Shown: positions 1 to 10,784 of the stretch, piece by piece
Numbering within the stretch: the first letter of the stretch is position 1
How the letters are laid out: each line of letters begins with the position of its first letter
NCBI RefSeq assembly: GCF_027887165.1
Contig: NC_077231.1
Location: 190,154,334 to 190,218,333 of the forward strand
Source of the DNA: Monodelphis domestica
Lineage: Eukaryota; Chordata; Mammalia; Didelphimorphia; Didelphidae
Reading direction: 5' to 3'
DNA: 64,000 nt
Notes under the pieces: generated by a model
Databases searched by the model: none
Told to the model about the DNA's origin: nothing
Seen by the model: only the letters and a program-made list of their open reading frames with translations
Made by a program: the position numbers and the translations under genes

Positions 1-415
1 AGTTATGAGTGAGTTATTTGAGGTTTTTATTTGTGGACAGAGATGAGTGAATTACTTTGAATGATGCAGGAATATTTTGAATGTTGCATAGACATTGTGC
101 TGTATCAACTAGGAAAGTCTCTCTCATAATACATAGACACTCCTTTCTGGGAGTACCAACTTTGCTTGGTATATTGTCTTTGAGATGGTTACACTCTCTG
201 CATGGCATCTTATCTGTACTGGGCATTATGTTATCTCTGTTTATCTTGAATTTACCAAATTTCTCTCTGCTACAAGTTTCTAGTATTCATTTTTCAGGAT
301 TGCATTTTAGTCATCTCTGGAGTCATCTACTAAGGTTCAGTGACTAGAAAGCCTTTTTCATAAAGACAGGAAGAAAACTCATGTGTATCACATGGATATA
401 TTCATTTATATATGT
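1..415. other. No recognised feature
   Basis: AT-rich sequence with short chance ORFs on both strands (81-347 plus, 14-226 minus). They show no recognisable domain. Confidence 0.5.
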
Positions 416-419
416 ATGT

Positions 420-1080
420 TGTAATATTTATCAAGGAAGATGAAGGGAGATTGGAAAAATGGGGGATAAAAAAACAGGATATGGGAAGTTTATAGCAGGG
501 TATAGAGTAGTTGAAGGGAGAGAGGGAATATTGCTCAGTGAGGCAAAGGAGAGGAAGCAGCAGGGGTCCGATAAGGACTGTTTGTTGTTGAATGACTGAA
601 ATGATGTTCAGCTCCCTATATGCCCCAGAAAAAATAGTCCACTTATCTGACTGTGAATTTAAATAAGATTAAGTTTAATAACCAGTTTGGATTTTAGAGG
701 TATCAGGAAATAGGGGCAAGGGATGTCCCTAAATAAGGTTGGAGTCTTCCTCAGCTTTGGAGCTAAGGCCAGGCCTCATAGGCTAGTGGAGGGTTTCTCC
801 CACTCCCATCCTCTACACTAGTTTTGTCAATTTCAGAATCTTAGCAGTAGACAGAAAGCAACCAAGGAAAGTTCTAACTTTAAGAGCTGGTTGGGTCTGT
901 GTCTTCAGGCTGAACCAAGTAGAGGCACACCACTCTAGACTGGGCTGAAAAAGCTCCTTCTACCTCCAACACCAGGAAGGAAGTCCAGCCTGGCAGGAAG
1001 GAAGTGCTAGTCACAAGACCCAACTGCCACTCCCAGTTGCCCCTTCCCCCACCAACTGTCAATCTTGTTTCCTTTCCACA
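420..1080 (-). mobile_element. Solo LTR, endogenous retrovirus, family B (copy 1)
   Basis: On the plus strand it begins TGTAATATTT and ends CTTTCCACA, giving TG...CA ends. A perfect 4-bp duplication ATGT flanks it at 416-419 and 1081-1084. It is a shorter version of the copy at 22582-23432, the two matching along nearly their whole length. Sense is inferred to be minus from the ATTAAA poly(A)-type block and the TATTACA end shared with the copy at 60605-61431. Four-base duplications are usual for class I (ERV1-like) elements. No internal retroviral region adjoins it. Confidence 0.8.
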
Positions 1081-1260
1081 ATGTTTAGAGTTCCTTGTAA
1101 TCCCCAACAAAGATACAGGGATCCTATGAAATCTTATAGAAGCTGTATCTTGACTAGGGCTACAAAGCTAACTTTACTCCCATGAGTCTCTCCAGATTGG
1201 TATAGAAATGAATCCCAGGCAAAAATAAATAAAAGATAAAACAATTCATTTTTCTTCATC

Positions 1261-1380
1261 CTGACTTGGAGTTAGGAGGACACAAGTTTGAATCCTGCTT
1301 TATATGTGCATTGTGTGACTTTGGGCAAGTCTTTTGAACTCTATGCCTCAATTTCCCCTTTTATAAAATGGGGATAAACT
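1261..1380 (+). repeat. SINE, MIR/MAR1-like
   Basis: It carries the TTTGAATCC B-box-like segment, the core TGTGTGACTTTGGGCAAGTC and the tail CTCAATTTCCCCTTTTATAAAATGGGGATAA. Confidence 0.75.
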
Positions 1381-1390
1381 GAAAACCAGC

Positions 1391-1700
1391 TTGGATTAGA
1401 AATCAGAATCTTCCAACATGTTTGCAAAAGACATGCACACAGTTTTAAAAAAGGAAATGGAGCAGAAGTACAAATGGCAGGGGTAGCAGTCATGATCTCA
1501 GACAAAGCAAAAGAAAAAATTGGTCTAATTAAAATAAATTAGCAGGGAAACCACAGTTAGACAAAAGGTACCAAAGATAATGAAGTACCACTGAAAATTT
1601 TTATATCCATCTTCTATGATAGAGGCTTCTCTCCTCAAATATAGAGGGAACAGACTCAACTTTATAAGAGTCATTCCCCAATTGATAATTGGGTAATGAA
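1391..1700 (+). mobile_element. L1 ORF2 fragments
   Basis: 1478-1540 reads GGGGTAGCAGTCATGATCTC and AGACAAAGCAAAAG, the endonuclease-region segment also seen at 55258-55300 and 43905-43945. 1655-1700 reads GTCATTCCCCAATTGATAA, a segment from near the ORF2 3' part seen again at 46800. The copy is collapsed and decayed. Confidence 0.65.
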
Positions 1701-1840
1701 TTGAATTGAATTCTTTATCTGTGAACTTAGTTTTTAAATATTGGGATGAATATATTTCAGTATAGTTCATTTCCTTTAAAATCCTTTGCGCCTTATGTAA
1801 TGCATTTAAAAGTATTGTCTTTAGAAGAGATCCATAGAAG

Positions 1841-2037
1841 GACAGCTCCGTGGCTTAGTGGATAAAGAGCCAGACTTGGAGATGAGAGATCTTAGGTTCA
1901 AATTTAGCCTCAGATACTTCTAGCTGTGTGACCCTGGGTAAATCACTTAACCCCCATTACCTATCTCTTACCATTCTTCTGCCTTGGAACCAATACTCAG
2001 TATAGATTCTAAGAGAGGAGGCAAAGCTTTAAAAAAA
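1841..2037 (+). repeat. tRNA-headed marsupial SINE (WSINE/MAR1 type)
   Basis: This is a complete copy: head GACAGCTCCGTGGCTTAGTGG, B-box TAGGTTCAAATTTAG, core GCTGTGTGACCCTGGGTAAATC, 3' part CCTTGGAACCAATACTCAGTA and an A-rich end. Confidence 0.85.
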
Positions 2038-2154
2038 TCCATAGAATTCACCAGACTGTTGAAAAGGATCCATCATACACAAGCACACACGCACACAGAC
2101 ATATAGTTAAAACTTTTTGCCCTAAATCTAGGATTCCCTTAAATTATCCTACTT

Positions 2155-2518
2155 TTATTACTTTTAATTTTTTCCAGATTACACATCAATACCATTTTTA
2201 ATAATAGTTTTCCAACATTTTGCAATCCATGTTTTCTCCCTCCTCCCATTACTGTCCCCTCCCCAAAACAAGCTGGTACTATGATTTAGGTTGTACATGT
2301 GTTCTCATACAATACATATTTCCATGTTGTGAAACAAGACCTGTTGCTTTAACTTGAGAAATTCTAGGAGGAAATAAAGTGTGAAGAATGATATCTTTCA
2401 ATCTGAATTTGGACACCTTCAATGGCTGGAGATACCCTTTTATGTCAAGAATTCCTTGGAGTTCTGCACCCTTGTATTGCTGATAATAGTTAAGACATTC
2501 ACAGTTGATCATCATTGC
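2155..2518 (-). mobile_element. L1 3' UTR, antisense
   Basis: The reverse complement is the marsupial L1 3' end: tail near 2160, TTGCAAAATGTTGGAAAAC, a GGGAGGAGGGAG tract and the upstream part ending in AACTGTGAATGTCTTAAC. 5' truncated. Confidence 0.75.
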
Positions 2519-2544
2519 CTATTTTTATTTATGCTACCAACATA

Positions 2545-2795
2545 ATTCCAGTCTCCCAGGTTCTACATCTGAGTCACCTTTTACCCTTTGCTCTTCCTCA
2601 TCTCCCATCCTACAGTGAGTAAGTTGCCACCATCTGCCAACTCCATCAAAGTGTCCCTCACATTTGCCCCCTTCTCAACATTGAGGTGTCCATAACAGTG
2701 GTTCAGGCTCTCATCACCTCTTGCCTAATTATTGAAAGAGCCTCATAAGTAGTTTTTCTGCCTCCATTTTCTCCCTTCTCCATTCAATCTGCCAA
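2545..2795 (+). mobile_element. L2 LINE fragment
   Basis: Typical L2 3'-half phrases are present: CAGGCTCTCATCACCTCTTGCCT around 2705 and TTTCTGCCTCCATTTTCTCCC around 2757. Directly followed by an opposite-strand L2 copy. Confidence 0.65.
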
Positions 2796-3660
2796 TCAAC
2801 TGACATTTAGTAAATGCCTGTTATGTGCCAAATATTGTGCTAAGTATTAAGGATCTAAAGACAATCTCTACTCTCAAGGAGCTCATAGGTTAATGAGGAG
2901 ATGCTATATGCAAACAATTATATACAAACAAATGATATAACAGATAAGGGGGGACAATCAAAAGGGGGAAAGCATTAACAATAGAAATCCAGAAAAGCTT
3001 CCTATAGAAGGCAGAATTTTTCCTGGGACTAGATAAAAACAGGGGAGACAGGAAACAAAAATGAGGAAGAACAATCTAAGCATGTGAGACAGCCAGTATA
3101 AAAAGCCTAGAACTAGCCAATGAAGTGTTTTGTTCAAGGAATATCAAAGGGGTTAATTCACTTGGTTAAAGAATATGTTGGGCAATATTCACATGTCTTC
3201 TCTTTTTTGCCTTGTGCCTCAGTCTGGTTAAGAACCAACTTCTGTACTAGTGAATGGTGGTATTGAGTTGTGGTAAAATGTCATGGCCAGTTTGACAATT
3301 TATTAATCACAAAATAACAATTTCTAGCTTTTACACTTCAAAGAAAAAAAATGTGTTGGGATTGGGGAGGTAAAGTGAAAGAAGACTGGAAATGTAGAAA
3401 TGAGCTAGGTAATAAAAGGTTTTGAACACCAAACAGGGGATTTTTTTATTTGATAAGGAGCTATTGTACTCTACTAAGTATGGAAAGTAACACGATCATG
3501 TCAATGACTTAGAATGTTCACTTTGACAGTTTTGACATGGGAGGTTTGAAAAATGATACAGAAGTTTGAAAGAGTTGCTATGCTAAGTAGGATGATGAAG
3601 CTACTTAGGGAGATTTAAAAGGATTGCCTTGACACAGTGAATGCCCAATTGAAATTATAG
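2796..3660 (-). mobile_element. L2 LINE 3' portion, antisense, interrupted
   Basis: It starts with the inverse of the L2 3' end (TAAATGCCTGTTATGTGCCAAATATTGTGC at 2812-2841), continues through CTCAAGGAGCTCATAGGTTAATG and on to GGTTTTGAACACCAAACAGGGG (3418) and the GTTCACTTTGACAG segment. About 3200-3345 is foreign to L2 and unidentified. Confidence 0.7.
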
Positions 3661-3974
3661 AAAATAAATTTGAATGGATCCAAGGAAACACAATTTCATT
3701 ATTTTTCTCCAGCTTCATTCAGCAACACATGTGTAAGAGTCATGATAGCATATGGTGGAAGTAATCTATATCTGAGGCTTGGCAGAATGAAGCCTATACT
3801 ACGATGAAGAGGCAAGAGACTCAAAAGAATAGGATAGTGTAAAACTGAAATGGTTTTTGTACAAAGGGACAGGATAGAGAAGGGAATAGAATATAACTAA
3901 AACAGAGTTCATGGCCTAAAAGAGAAGTGGAGGGATTGATGAATTAGAGATCACAGTGTAAGGAAATAGTATCT

Positions 3975-4135
3975 CTTCAACATCCCAGTGTTAGGGAACT
4001 GGGACCCCCCACAATCTGGAAAATCTGCATAAAAATTATTGACCCTTTGTACCAGAGAAATCTGAATTGTTTACTGTTTAACAGTACTTTACATACATTT
4101 GTGAGTAAATAAACTTTTAAAGATATCTCTACATG
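3975..4135 (+). repeat. Dispersed repeat C, copy 1 (possible DNA-transposon fossil)
   Basis: It shares the blocks CCCTTTGTACCAGAGAAATC and AAAGATATCTCTACAT in the same order with the reverse complement of 14985-15180. The family was not identified. The phrase AATCTGGAAAATCTGCATA recalls Tc1/mariner-like MITEs, but this is a guess. Confidence 0.45.
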
Positions 4136-4719
4136 TCTAGCCTTTGTGTGTCATCTGGTTTTCATGTTCTTTTCATAAACTTTAACTTTTTACTTATTTT
4201 AACTTTAAAATGAAAACTGTATACTTAGGGTACTAAAAGAAAAAATATGTTGATATTATACAATGTACTACATATATTTATGAGTTTCTAAACTGTTGTC
4301 TGTGTTATCTGCTGGCCTTCGTGTTTGTCTGTGGTTTCTGCAAAACTCAAGATTCCGATGTGATTTCTGATGCTGACCTAGGGCCAATGGGGAAAGTTGA
4401 GATCTGGAAGGGATTACCTATACCGGGTTTAGAGTTGCAATGCAGAGGGGAAGGCAGAATGCCCATAATTCCTCATCAGATAAAGATTTCTGATTTCATG
4501 AACATGAAAGTGGCTCATTGGGGGATGACGGCAAGACCAAAGGTATGGCTGTCTTTGTGTGTGGCTGAAGTGAGGTGGAATACTAGATCATGCAAAATGA
4601 ACAAATTGGAGAATTAGGAAGTTAAGTATTTGAAAGAGTATGTGTGCTGAAATCTTCTATTATGAGGATAGGAGTTGGGAAGGAGAGAGAGAGAATGAGT
4701 CAGGTATTAAACTTCACAT
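4136..4719. other. No recognised feature
   Basis: Contains a chance ORF (4321-4617 plus, 98 residues) without a recognisable domain. It may be a continuation of repeat C, since its second copy sits in similar unassigned sequence. Confidence 0.4.
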
Positions 4720-5010
4720 GGCTGCTGATGATAGTCCTCCTCAGGGCCAAATCTAACCATGCCATCATTCCCTTTCTGAAAAAAAAAATCAATGGCTCCT
4801 GTTGTTTTGAGGATAAATACAAACCTGACATTTCAGCTCTGAACTACTATTCTATCCTCATTTCACATGATTACATACTGCCCACCTTTTATCCCTTGCC
4901 ATGGACTCTGCCTCTCAGTCACACTACAACTGCTTTTTGATCAGCATGCCGTCTTCTGCTTCTGTTATTCAGACAGGTTATACTCCTGGCCTGTCATTCA
5001 ATCCCATCTT
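4720..5010 (+). mobile_element. L2 LINE fragment
   Basis: Contains the L2 segment TCAATGGCTCCTGTTGTTTTG, then AGGATAAATACAAAC and a TCCTGGCCTGTCATTC tail. Strongly decayed. Confidence 0.5.
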
Positions 5011-5034
5011 ATCATATTCCTAAAGTAAAAGTTT

Positions 5035-5205
5035 AGGCTGGGGTAGTGGGGTTGCTACAGCTGACAGTGCCAACCTGGAGTCAAAAAGATTCATCTTTGT
5101 GACCCTGGACAAGTCACCTAATCCCCATTGCCTAGCCCTTACCACTCTTCTGCCTTAGAGTCAATACATAGTATTGATTCAAAGACCTAAGGTAACAGTT
5201 TAAAA
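5035..5205 (+). repeat. tRNA-headed marsupial SINE, decayed head
   Basis: The core TGTGACCCTGGACAAGTCACC and the 3' part GCCTAGCCCTTACCACTCTT are clear. The B-box region is degraded. Confidence 0.8.
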
Positions 5206-5424
5206 TGTTTTATTTATCTAATAGACAGTTATAGACTAAGTTGTAACTTTTAGCAAATAAAGAAAAATAAATTGATTCTAGGGAAAGAATACATAGCCTC
5301 CAAAAGAATCCACAGATTTGATAATGTCACTCCCCTGCTTTAAAAAAAAATGGTAGGACACCATTTTCTCTAGCAAAAGTTGACTAGCTTTTTTTGATCT
5401 CATATCTCATTAAAAAATTGAGCA

Positions 5425-5565
5425 TGCAGATACATGTAAAACCCAGTGGAATTGTGCAGCAGCTATGGGGGGGAGGGAAAGAGGGGGGAAGGGAAAGAAC
5501 TTGAATCATGTAACCATGGAAAATATTCTAAATTAACTAAAATGTTTACAATTTAAAAAATTGAG
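5425..5565 (+). mobile_element. L1 3' end, 5'-truncated
   Basis: Reads ACATGTAAAACCCAGTGGAA, a GGGGGGGAGGGAAAGAGG tract, then TGAATCATGTAACCATGGAAA, as in the full L1 end at 47660-47760. Confidence 0.8.
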
Positions 5566-5689
5566 CATGCACCCTAATTAGTGTAGGTTTTTCCATTTGT
5601 AAATGACATATACATACCTTTATGCTAATAATATTTATGAAACTCAAAAATATGCATTTTTATAAAGATGAAATAACGTTTCACTCGAC

Positions 5690-5800
5690 AGTCACTGAGG
5701 AAGTATTAAGTTCCGTGAATTGGAGAGCGACATAATCTGACCTGCACTTTAGGAAAAGTTCTGTGACTGCTTTGTGGAACATGGATCTGAGGGGAGGGAG
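5690..5800 (-). mobile_element. L2 LINE fragment, antisense
   Basis: The phrase GACATAATCTGACCTGCACTTTAGGAAAA (5729-5757) is the inverse of an internal L2 3'-half segment. Confidence 0.55.
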
Positions 5801-5817
5801 AACTCTACCTGCATAAA

Positions 5818-5985
5818 ACTGGAGAAGGAAATGGCAAACCACTCCAGTATCTTTGCCATTAAAACCCCGTGGACAGTATTAAAAATGCTAAAAAGACATG
5901 ACATTTGGAGATGAGTCTCTCAGCTTGGAAAAGCATGGCATGTTCATGGGGTCAGGAAGAGTTGGAGACAACTGAACAAGAGTAA
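5818..5985 (+). repeat. SINE with RTE/BovB-type tail
   Basis: Contains GAAGGAAATGGCAAACCACT (5825) and CATGGGGTCAGGAAGAGTTG (5947) followed by GACAACTGAACAAGAG, the tail used by RTE-mobilised SINEs in marsupials and by BovB in ruminants. The head is not preserved. Confidence 0.65.
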
Positions 5986-6059
5986 AGTCGAACTCATTGA
6001 CATCTAGGGTAGCCCATCTCCCTTCTGAATAGCTCTACCGAGGCAGAACTTTGTCCTAG

Positions 6060-6300
6060 TATCTTCAATATATTCTCCTTTTGATAATTCCACTCATTTC
6101 TTTCAATATTGTCCACTGGAGCCAAATAGAAGGAGCCTAATTCTGCTTGCATGTCATACATCTCTTCAGACATGTGAGGGTACTTAGTGTGTTTTACTCT
6201 GCCAACCCCTGTCAAATCTCTTCTCCAGGCAAAACAGCCCCATTTCCTTAAACAAGTCCTTATATGGCATGAACTATAAGACTGTTATCGTAGGGACTTA
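6060..6300 (-). mobile_element. Possible CR1/L3 LINE fragment, antisense
   Basis: CTTCTCCAGGCAAAACAGCC followed by CCATTTCCTTAAACAAGTCC and ATATGGCATGAACT resembles the inverse of a CR1/L3 3' segment. The rest is too decayed to judge. Confidence 0.4.
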
Positions 6301-6454
6301 ATAAATGTTTTTTAGGCAGCCAAAATGGACCTTAAGTTGAGGAACAGCAAGTTGATTCCGAGGAAATAAATGAGACATCTAATTAAGTGAATGAGCAATA
6401 GAATTGAGCTGAAATCATAAACTATTTTGAGGTCCCTGAAAAAAATTAGATAGA

Positions 6455-6910
6455 ATGATGTAGTGGCTTAAGAACTAATGTCAAAGTGGAGATGACCTGA
6501 GTTCAAGTCCCATCTCCTACACATAGTGGCTATGTGACCTTGAGCAAGGCACTTAACTGTGTACTGCTTTTGGCCAGTATATTAAACTTGGGTAGCAATA
6601 GGGGCCACTAAACTATATGATAGGATCCTTGTAGACACATTGACTTAGAAAAGCACATATTAACATTGTTTTATTTCTCTTTATTTTGTTATCTATTTCC
6701 TAATTACATTTTTGTCTGGTTCTGTGCATACTCAAAATTTTGTAGACCACAGGCTGGTCAGAGGGCTGACTAGTTGGGCACTTCTGCTTTAGGCAACTCT
6801 CTGAGATCATAAGTTGGAGAGAAGGTGCCTACTTGCATCAGTTAGGAGACTTCCTTGTTCCTCACCTGGGAATGCCTTATAGAAATGAAATCACAGGCCC
6901 AGTTCTTATC
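6455..6910 (+). repeat. SINE split by an insertion
   Basis: The head and core occupy 6455-6564 (GAGTTCAAGTCCCATCTCC, GACCTTGAGCAAGGCACTTA). The continuation resumes at about 6794 with GGCAACTCTCTGAGATCATA and runs to AATGAAATCACAGGCCCAG. The intervening 6565-6793 is foreign and unclassified. Confidence 0.55.
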
Positions 6911-7010
6911 TTCAGAAAAATTACATATATATGTTTTTATATATATGATTACATCTATATATTACATACATGTATAAAATTACATATATATATAAACACA
7001 TATATATGGA
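6905..7010. repeat. AT-rich simple sequence, (TA)n-like
   Basis: Alternating TATATA and ACATAT runs with interruptions. They generate spurious tyrosine/isoleucine-rich ORFs on both strands. Confidence 0.75.
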
Positions 7011-7284
7011 TAAAAAGGAATAAAGTCATATCAAAGAATTTTAAAATGTAAAAAGTAATAACAAAAAAGTTTGGGCTTTCAGCAAGGGGGAAAAAAAACC
7101 CTATAACTCCAAGGCAGTAGTTGTATTGTTTGGCCTTAAGTGCAATTTGGAATTTCACTCAGACATTTGTAATGTTTGGCTAAATGCTAATCCGGTGCCG
7201 CAGAGCCAGCTGATATTCCCCCGATAGATTCAAGAATTTCTCTCAGTGATCCCAGGCCTCTGTCCCAGTGGCATTTGATTTCAT
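7011..7284. other. No recognised feature
   Basis: Low-complexity A-rich start, then unassigned sequence. Confidence 0.4.
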
Positions 7285-7400
7285 TAATTAGCTCATTCAT
7301 TCGCTCAACATTTATCAAGCACCTGCTGTGTTAATATTACTGCACTGTGCCTATGGAGAACAAATACAATAATTTAACTCATAATATACAAAATACTTGC
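7285..7400 (-). mobile_element. L2 LINE 3' end, antisense, decayed
   Basis: CAACATTTATCAAGCACCTGCTGTG followed by ACTGCACTGTGCCTATGGAG is the inverse of the L2 end. Confidence 0.5.
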
Positions 7401-7654
7401 ATACTATGTAAAATAGTCTAATTATGATCTTTCGTACCTCCAACTTCTTGAGAAGAATGTTGTGGGAGAAGAGAAGGTTTAGAACTGGATAAAGAGTAGT
7501 AAATCAAGTAACTCGAATGGATTTGGACTAGTGAAATAGGTAAAAGGTTATTATTACAGAGATATATGGTAAAATTAAAGAAAGACCTAGAAAAAATTGA
7601 AGGAGAACAATCTCCAGGCCTGGATACCAATCAAGTGAAGGGTCAAAAAGCAGG

Positions 7655-7830
7655 ATCAAGGACATTTATTTTTAATTGTAAATTTTTATTTAATTTAGAA
7701 TATTTTTCCATGGTTACATGATTTGTGTTCTTTCCCTCTCCTCCCCCCATAGCTTACACACAATTCCACTGGGTTTTACATGTGTCATTGATCAAGAACT
7801 ATTTCCCTATTGATAATTGCACCAGGTGAG
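7655..7830 (-). mobile_element. L1 3' end, antisense
   Basis: Contains TTTCCATGGTTACATGATTT, the pyrimidine tract CCCTCTCCTCCCCCCATAGC and CCACTGGGTTTTACATGTGTC, the inverse of the L1 end at 47640-47780. Confidence 0.85.
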
Positions 7831-8434
7831 GATCGAGGACATGTAAAAGCATATCACAGAATTAAAGAATAGAACCTAAAGTGGTATTGCTGGGTAGGGC
7901 AAATAAATGAAACAGATAAAAGGTTAGTACAAGGCTAAACTTGGTATGAAGTTAAGCATTTGTATATCACCCACTTCAACTCCTAACTTTCCCATTAAGT
8001 CATTCTTGATCAATCCGTGGTGACATTTTTCCTCATATGATCAAATAGTATTTAATATTTATATGATATATTTGACATCTATGTATACATTATGTTATTA
8101 TTTGATTTTTCACCAGCACCAGTCTTGTCCCTCTATTAAATATTCCTTGAAGACAGCTATAGAATCCATTGACAGATGTAGAAAAAGTAGGAGTCATATG
8201 AACACTAAAGGGGAGAGGAAGTTATTTGAAAGTATCGGATAGACTGAGAAAACATCTCAGAACCAGGATCTTACAAGGTCTTTTAGGCAATAATGAGGAG
8301 AGGAGATTTCCTGGAGCACAATGTTTAGAGTAGGGATTGCACCTGTGACTTTATTAAACAGAGTTGCCACAAGTAAGGAAAGTTACTCAACCAATGCAGA
8401 TCAGCACTTCACTGCAACTTAAAAGTCTTAGTTA
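7831..8434. other. Mostly unassigned
   Basis: 7970-8170 has an L2-like ring (CACTTCAACTCCTAACTTTC ... TCCTTGAAGACAG) but is too decayed to call. The rest shows nothing. Confidence 0.35.
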
Positions 8435-8560
8435 CTTAGATCACTGAGAGATTAAATAACTTGGCTAGGGTCAAACTCCTAGTATCAGTCAGTGGGGGGT
8501 TTTGTACGCAGGTTTTTCTGTTCTCCAGGGCAGCTTTCAATACACTAGGTCAATGATTCT
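8435..8560 (-). repeat. MIR-like SINE, antisense
   Basis: GAGAGATTAAATAACTTGGC followed by TAGGGTCAAACTCC is the inverse of a MIR core. Confidence 0.55.
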
Positions 8561-8564
8561 TGAA

Positions 8565-8765
8565 CTTTCTGTTCTCTTTACACCCTTTAAAAATTTTAAG
8601 GACCCTTTTATACTCTTAAAAATTATTGAGAGCTTTTAAGAACTTGTATTTATAGCAGCTATACCTATTGCTATTTAGCATATCTGAAATTTAACATAAA
8701 ATTATAAAATATTTCATTAGTTTATTTTAAAAACAACAAACCCATTCTTTATTTCCAAAGCATAT
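8565..8765 (+). repeat. Dispersed repeat D, copy 1
   Basis: CTTGAACTTTCTGTTCTC ... GACCCTTTTATACTCTTAAA ... AATTATTGAGAGC shares its order of blocks with 61785-61985. This is a widespread mammalian repeat type whose name I cannot give with certainty. Confidence 0.45.
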
Positions 8766-8784
8766 TTTGATGAAAAATAACTTT

Positions 8785-9045
8785 TCTTTTTTAATTTTTT
8801 ATTGCCATGCAAAACACACTTCCATATTGGTCATTATTGTAATAGCAAAGTCATATATAAACGAAACCCCAAAATAAAACCATTAATACACTAATACACA
8901 ATGAAAGGTGACTCCTACAGTTCTTTCTCTGGAGATGGAGAACATTCCTGGTCTTAAATCTTTCAGGATTACCCAAAATCAGTGCATTGCTGAGAGTAGC
9001 CAAGTTTTCAGAGATAATCAGTGTCCTATTAAAAAATAGTTGTAT
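8785..9045 (-). mobile_element. L1 or half-L1 3' UTR, antisense
   Basis: TTGCCATGCAAAACACACTTCCATATTGG, then CAGTTCTTTCTCTGGAGATG and CATTGCTGAGAGTAGCCAAG are the inverse of the L1 3' UTR version also represented at 29700-29900. Confidence 0.7.
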
Positions 9046-9159
9046 TTTCAAGAAAAGAGGAAGTGGCTTTATTTGACACGTTTTTATAATATCTAGCTAA
9101 GTAAGAGTCAGTTGGATTCTCATATTGGCTTCTGAAGTCATTTTGGTTTAAGTATATGA

Positions 9160-9190
9160 AGATTGGCAGCTCGGTGGCACAGTGGACATT
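9160..9190 (+). repeat. Short SINE head remnant
   Basis: Only TTGGCAGCTCGGTGGCACAG (9163-9182) remains of a tRNA-headed SINE. Confidence 0.5.
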
Positions 9191-9329
9191 ATGAAGATAG
9201 TTTTGACTTTGCTGACCCCTTAAAAGGGTCTTGGGTAATTTCAGAAATTCATGGCCAATATTTGAGACCAGAGGTAGTATGCCAAACTGCCTCTCTGTTG
9301 AAAATTGTAGAATATGTTGTAGGAAAGAC

Positions 9330-9760
9330 AGTTTGAATATGATTCACTTCAATTAAATAAACATTTATTAAGCACCAAAGATTGTAAAGGGATTTGGATT
9401 CCAGTCTAATTAGTTTAGACTTTATCTTATTCTTTCCACTTCACAGCTCTATACTGATAGCTGATTGAGACCTATGGAGCATATTTGGGCAGCATATAAT
9501 GGCATTTTAGAAGATTTATCTTGAAATGGTATGTAGGACATAATGGAAAACAGAAAATCATGAAGCCATGAGGTCAGTTGGAAATCTATTACAACAACAC
9601 AGGCATGAGATGAAAAGGGTGGGAACTATACTGTAGGTAATGAGAATAGCTTCAGGTAAGAAATGTGGCAAAGAAAGGATTGGCAGGACTTGATGACATG
9701 GAAGTAGATCTTCATTTTTCAAACCAAAAGAAGTCAACTTTTTTTTCTTTTTCTTTTACA
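9330..9760 (-). mobile_element. L2 LINE fragments, antisense
   Basis: 9350-9385 gives AATAAACATTTATTAAGCACC (inverse L2 end). 9490-9700 gives the internal inverse segment with CACAGGCATGAGATGAAAAG. The ORF at 9665-9934 is a by-product. Confidence 0.55.
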
Positions 9761-10059
9761 AGGAGGAAAGAGCTATATTTCTACAGTAAACTGTTAAAGG
9801 GAGAAAGAAGAAGGAAAAGTTGGGAGAAGATAGACCAGTTAAAGATAAATAAGAGTCAAGAAAAGGATCACAGATTCTTTGCAGGCATACATAGTATACA
9901 TATGGGACATTTTATAGGATACAATAGAAGTTAGCTTCCTGGATGCTGGCTTCTAATAAGAGATCTTTGGACTAATCTTGCCTAGAGTCCTTCTTCAATG
10001 ATACTTTTCACGCAATTTCCATACCAAAGCACCGTGAATATAACCCAGTCCTCTTAATG

Positions 10060-10415
10060 TGTGGTCTTGGCTCATTAGAACATAAGTTTCTTGAGGGCAG
10101 GGACTATTTTACCTGTGTTGTATTCCTAGAAATTAACACAGTGCTTGGCACATTGATTTTCAGTTATGTCTGTCTTAATGACTCTATCTGGTATTTTCTT
10201 GACAAAGATCTTCTCTAGCTCATTTTAAAGATTAAAAAACTGAGGAAAAACAGGGTTAAATGACTTGCTCAGTATCACACAGCTAGTAAGTGTTGAAGAC
10301 CAGATTTGAGTTCATATCTTTCCCCAACCAGGACAGTGCCCTATCCACTATACTATCTAGACGCCCCTAGCCAGGCTTAGTTGCCTGGCAAATAGTAAGC
10401 ACTTAAGAAGTGCTC
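10060..10415 (+). mobile_element. L2 3' end interrupted by an antisense SINE
   Basis: L2 sense sequence AGTTTCTTGAGGGCAGGGAC (10086) to ACACAGTGCTTGGCACA is broken at about 10152 and resumes near 10376 with TGCCTGGCAAATAGTAAGCA. The repeated GC(C)TGGCA block at the two junctions looks like the SINE target duplication. Confidence 0.65.
10153..10372 (-). repeat. SINE with RTE-type tail, antisense
   Basis: The inverse of the SINE body is seen: TCACACAGCTAGTAAGTG, GATTTGAGTTCATATC, CTATCCACTATACTATCTAG and the end GACGCCCC. The left end carries the tail region. Confidence 0.7.
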
Positions 10416-10599
10416 TTTCTGCCTACCCATCCATCTATTTGTCTATCTCTCATAAGCCAATGGTAACAGACTAGACAATCACTAACCACTTCTAGTTATA
10501 GATGTCATCATGTAACATTATTACTAGGAATGTATACCCAAATTCAACACATGCATAATGCAATTATCTTCCCTCCTCCTTTACAAACTAGTTCCTCCT

Positions 10600-10775
10600 T
10601 TAAAAGTCTGGCTAGCATAGTCCTGGAATCGGGAGAACCTGGGCTCAAATCTGGCCTCAGACACTTCCTAGCTGTGTGACCTGGGGAAATCACTTAACTT
10701 CAGTTGCCTAGCCTTTGCCACTATTTTGTCTTATAATTGATACCAAGAAGGTAAGAGTTTTTAAAAAGCCCTCTT
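10600..10775 (+). repeat. tRNA-headed marsupial SINE
   Basis: CTCAAATCTGGCCTCAGACA and TTCCTAGCTGTGTGACCTGG are well kept, with a CCTAGCCTTTGCCACTATTT 3' part. Confidence 0.85.
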
Positions 10776-10784
10776 TTCTATCAT

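Noticed and set aside
1841-2037. tRNA gene candidates in the heads of the many SINEs (this and the other copies)
   Set aside because: The A/B-box-like parts belong to tRNA-derived SINEs: they continue directly into the SINE body and show no closed acceptor stem or CCA-side structure.
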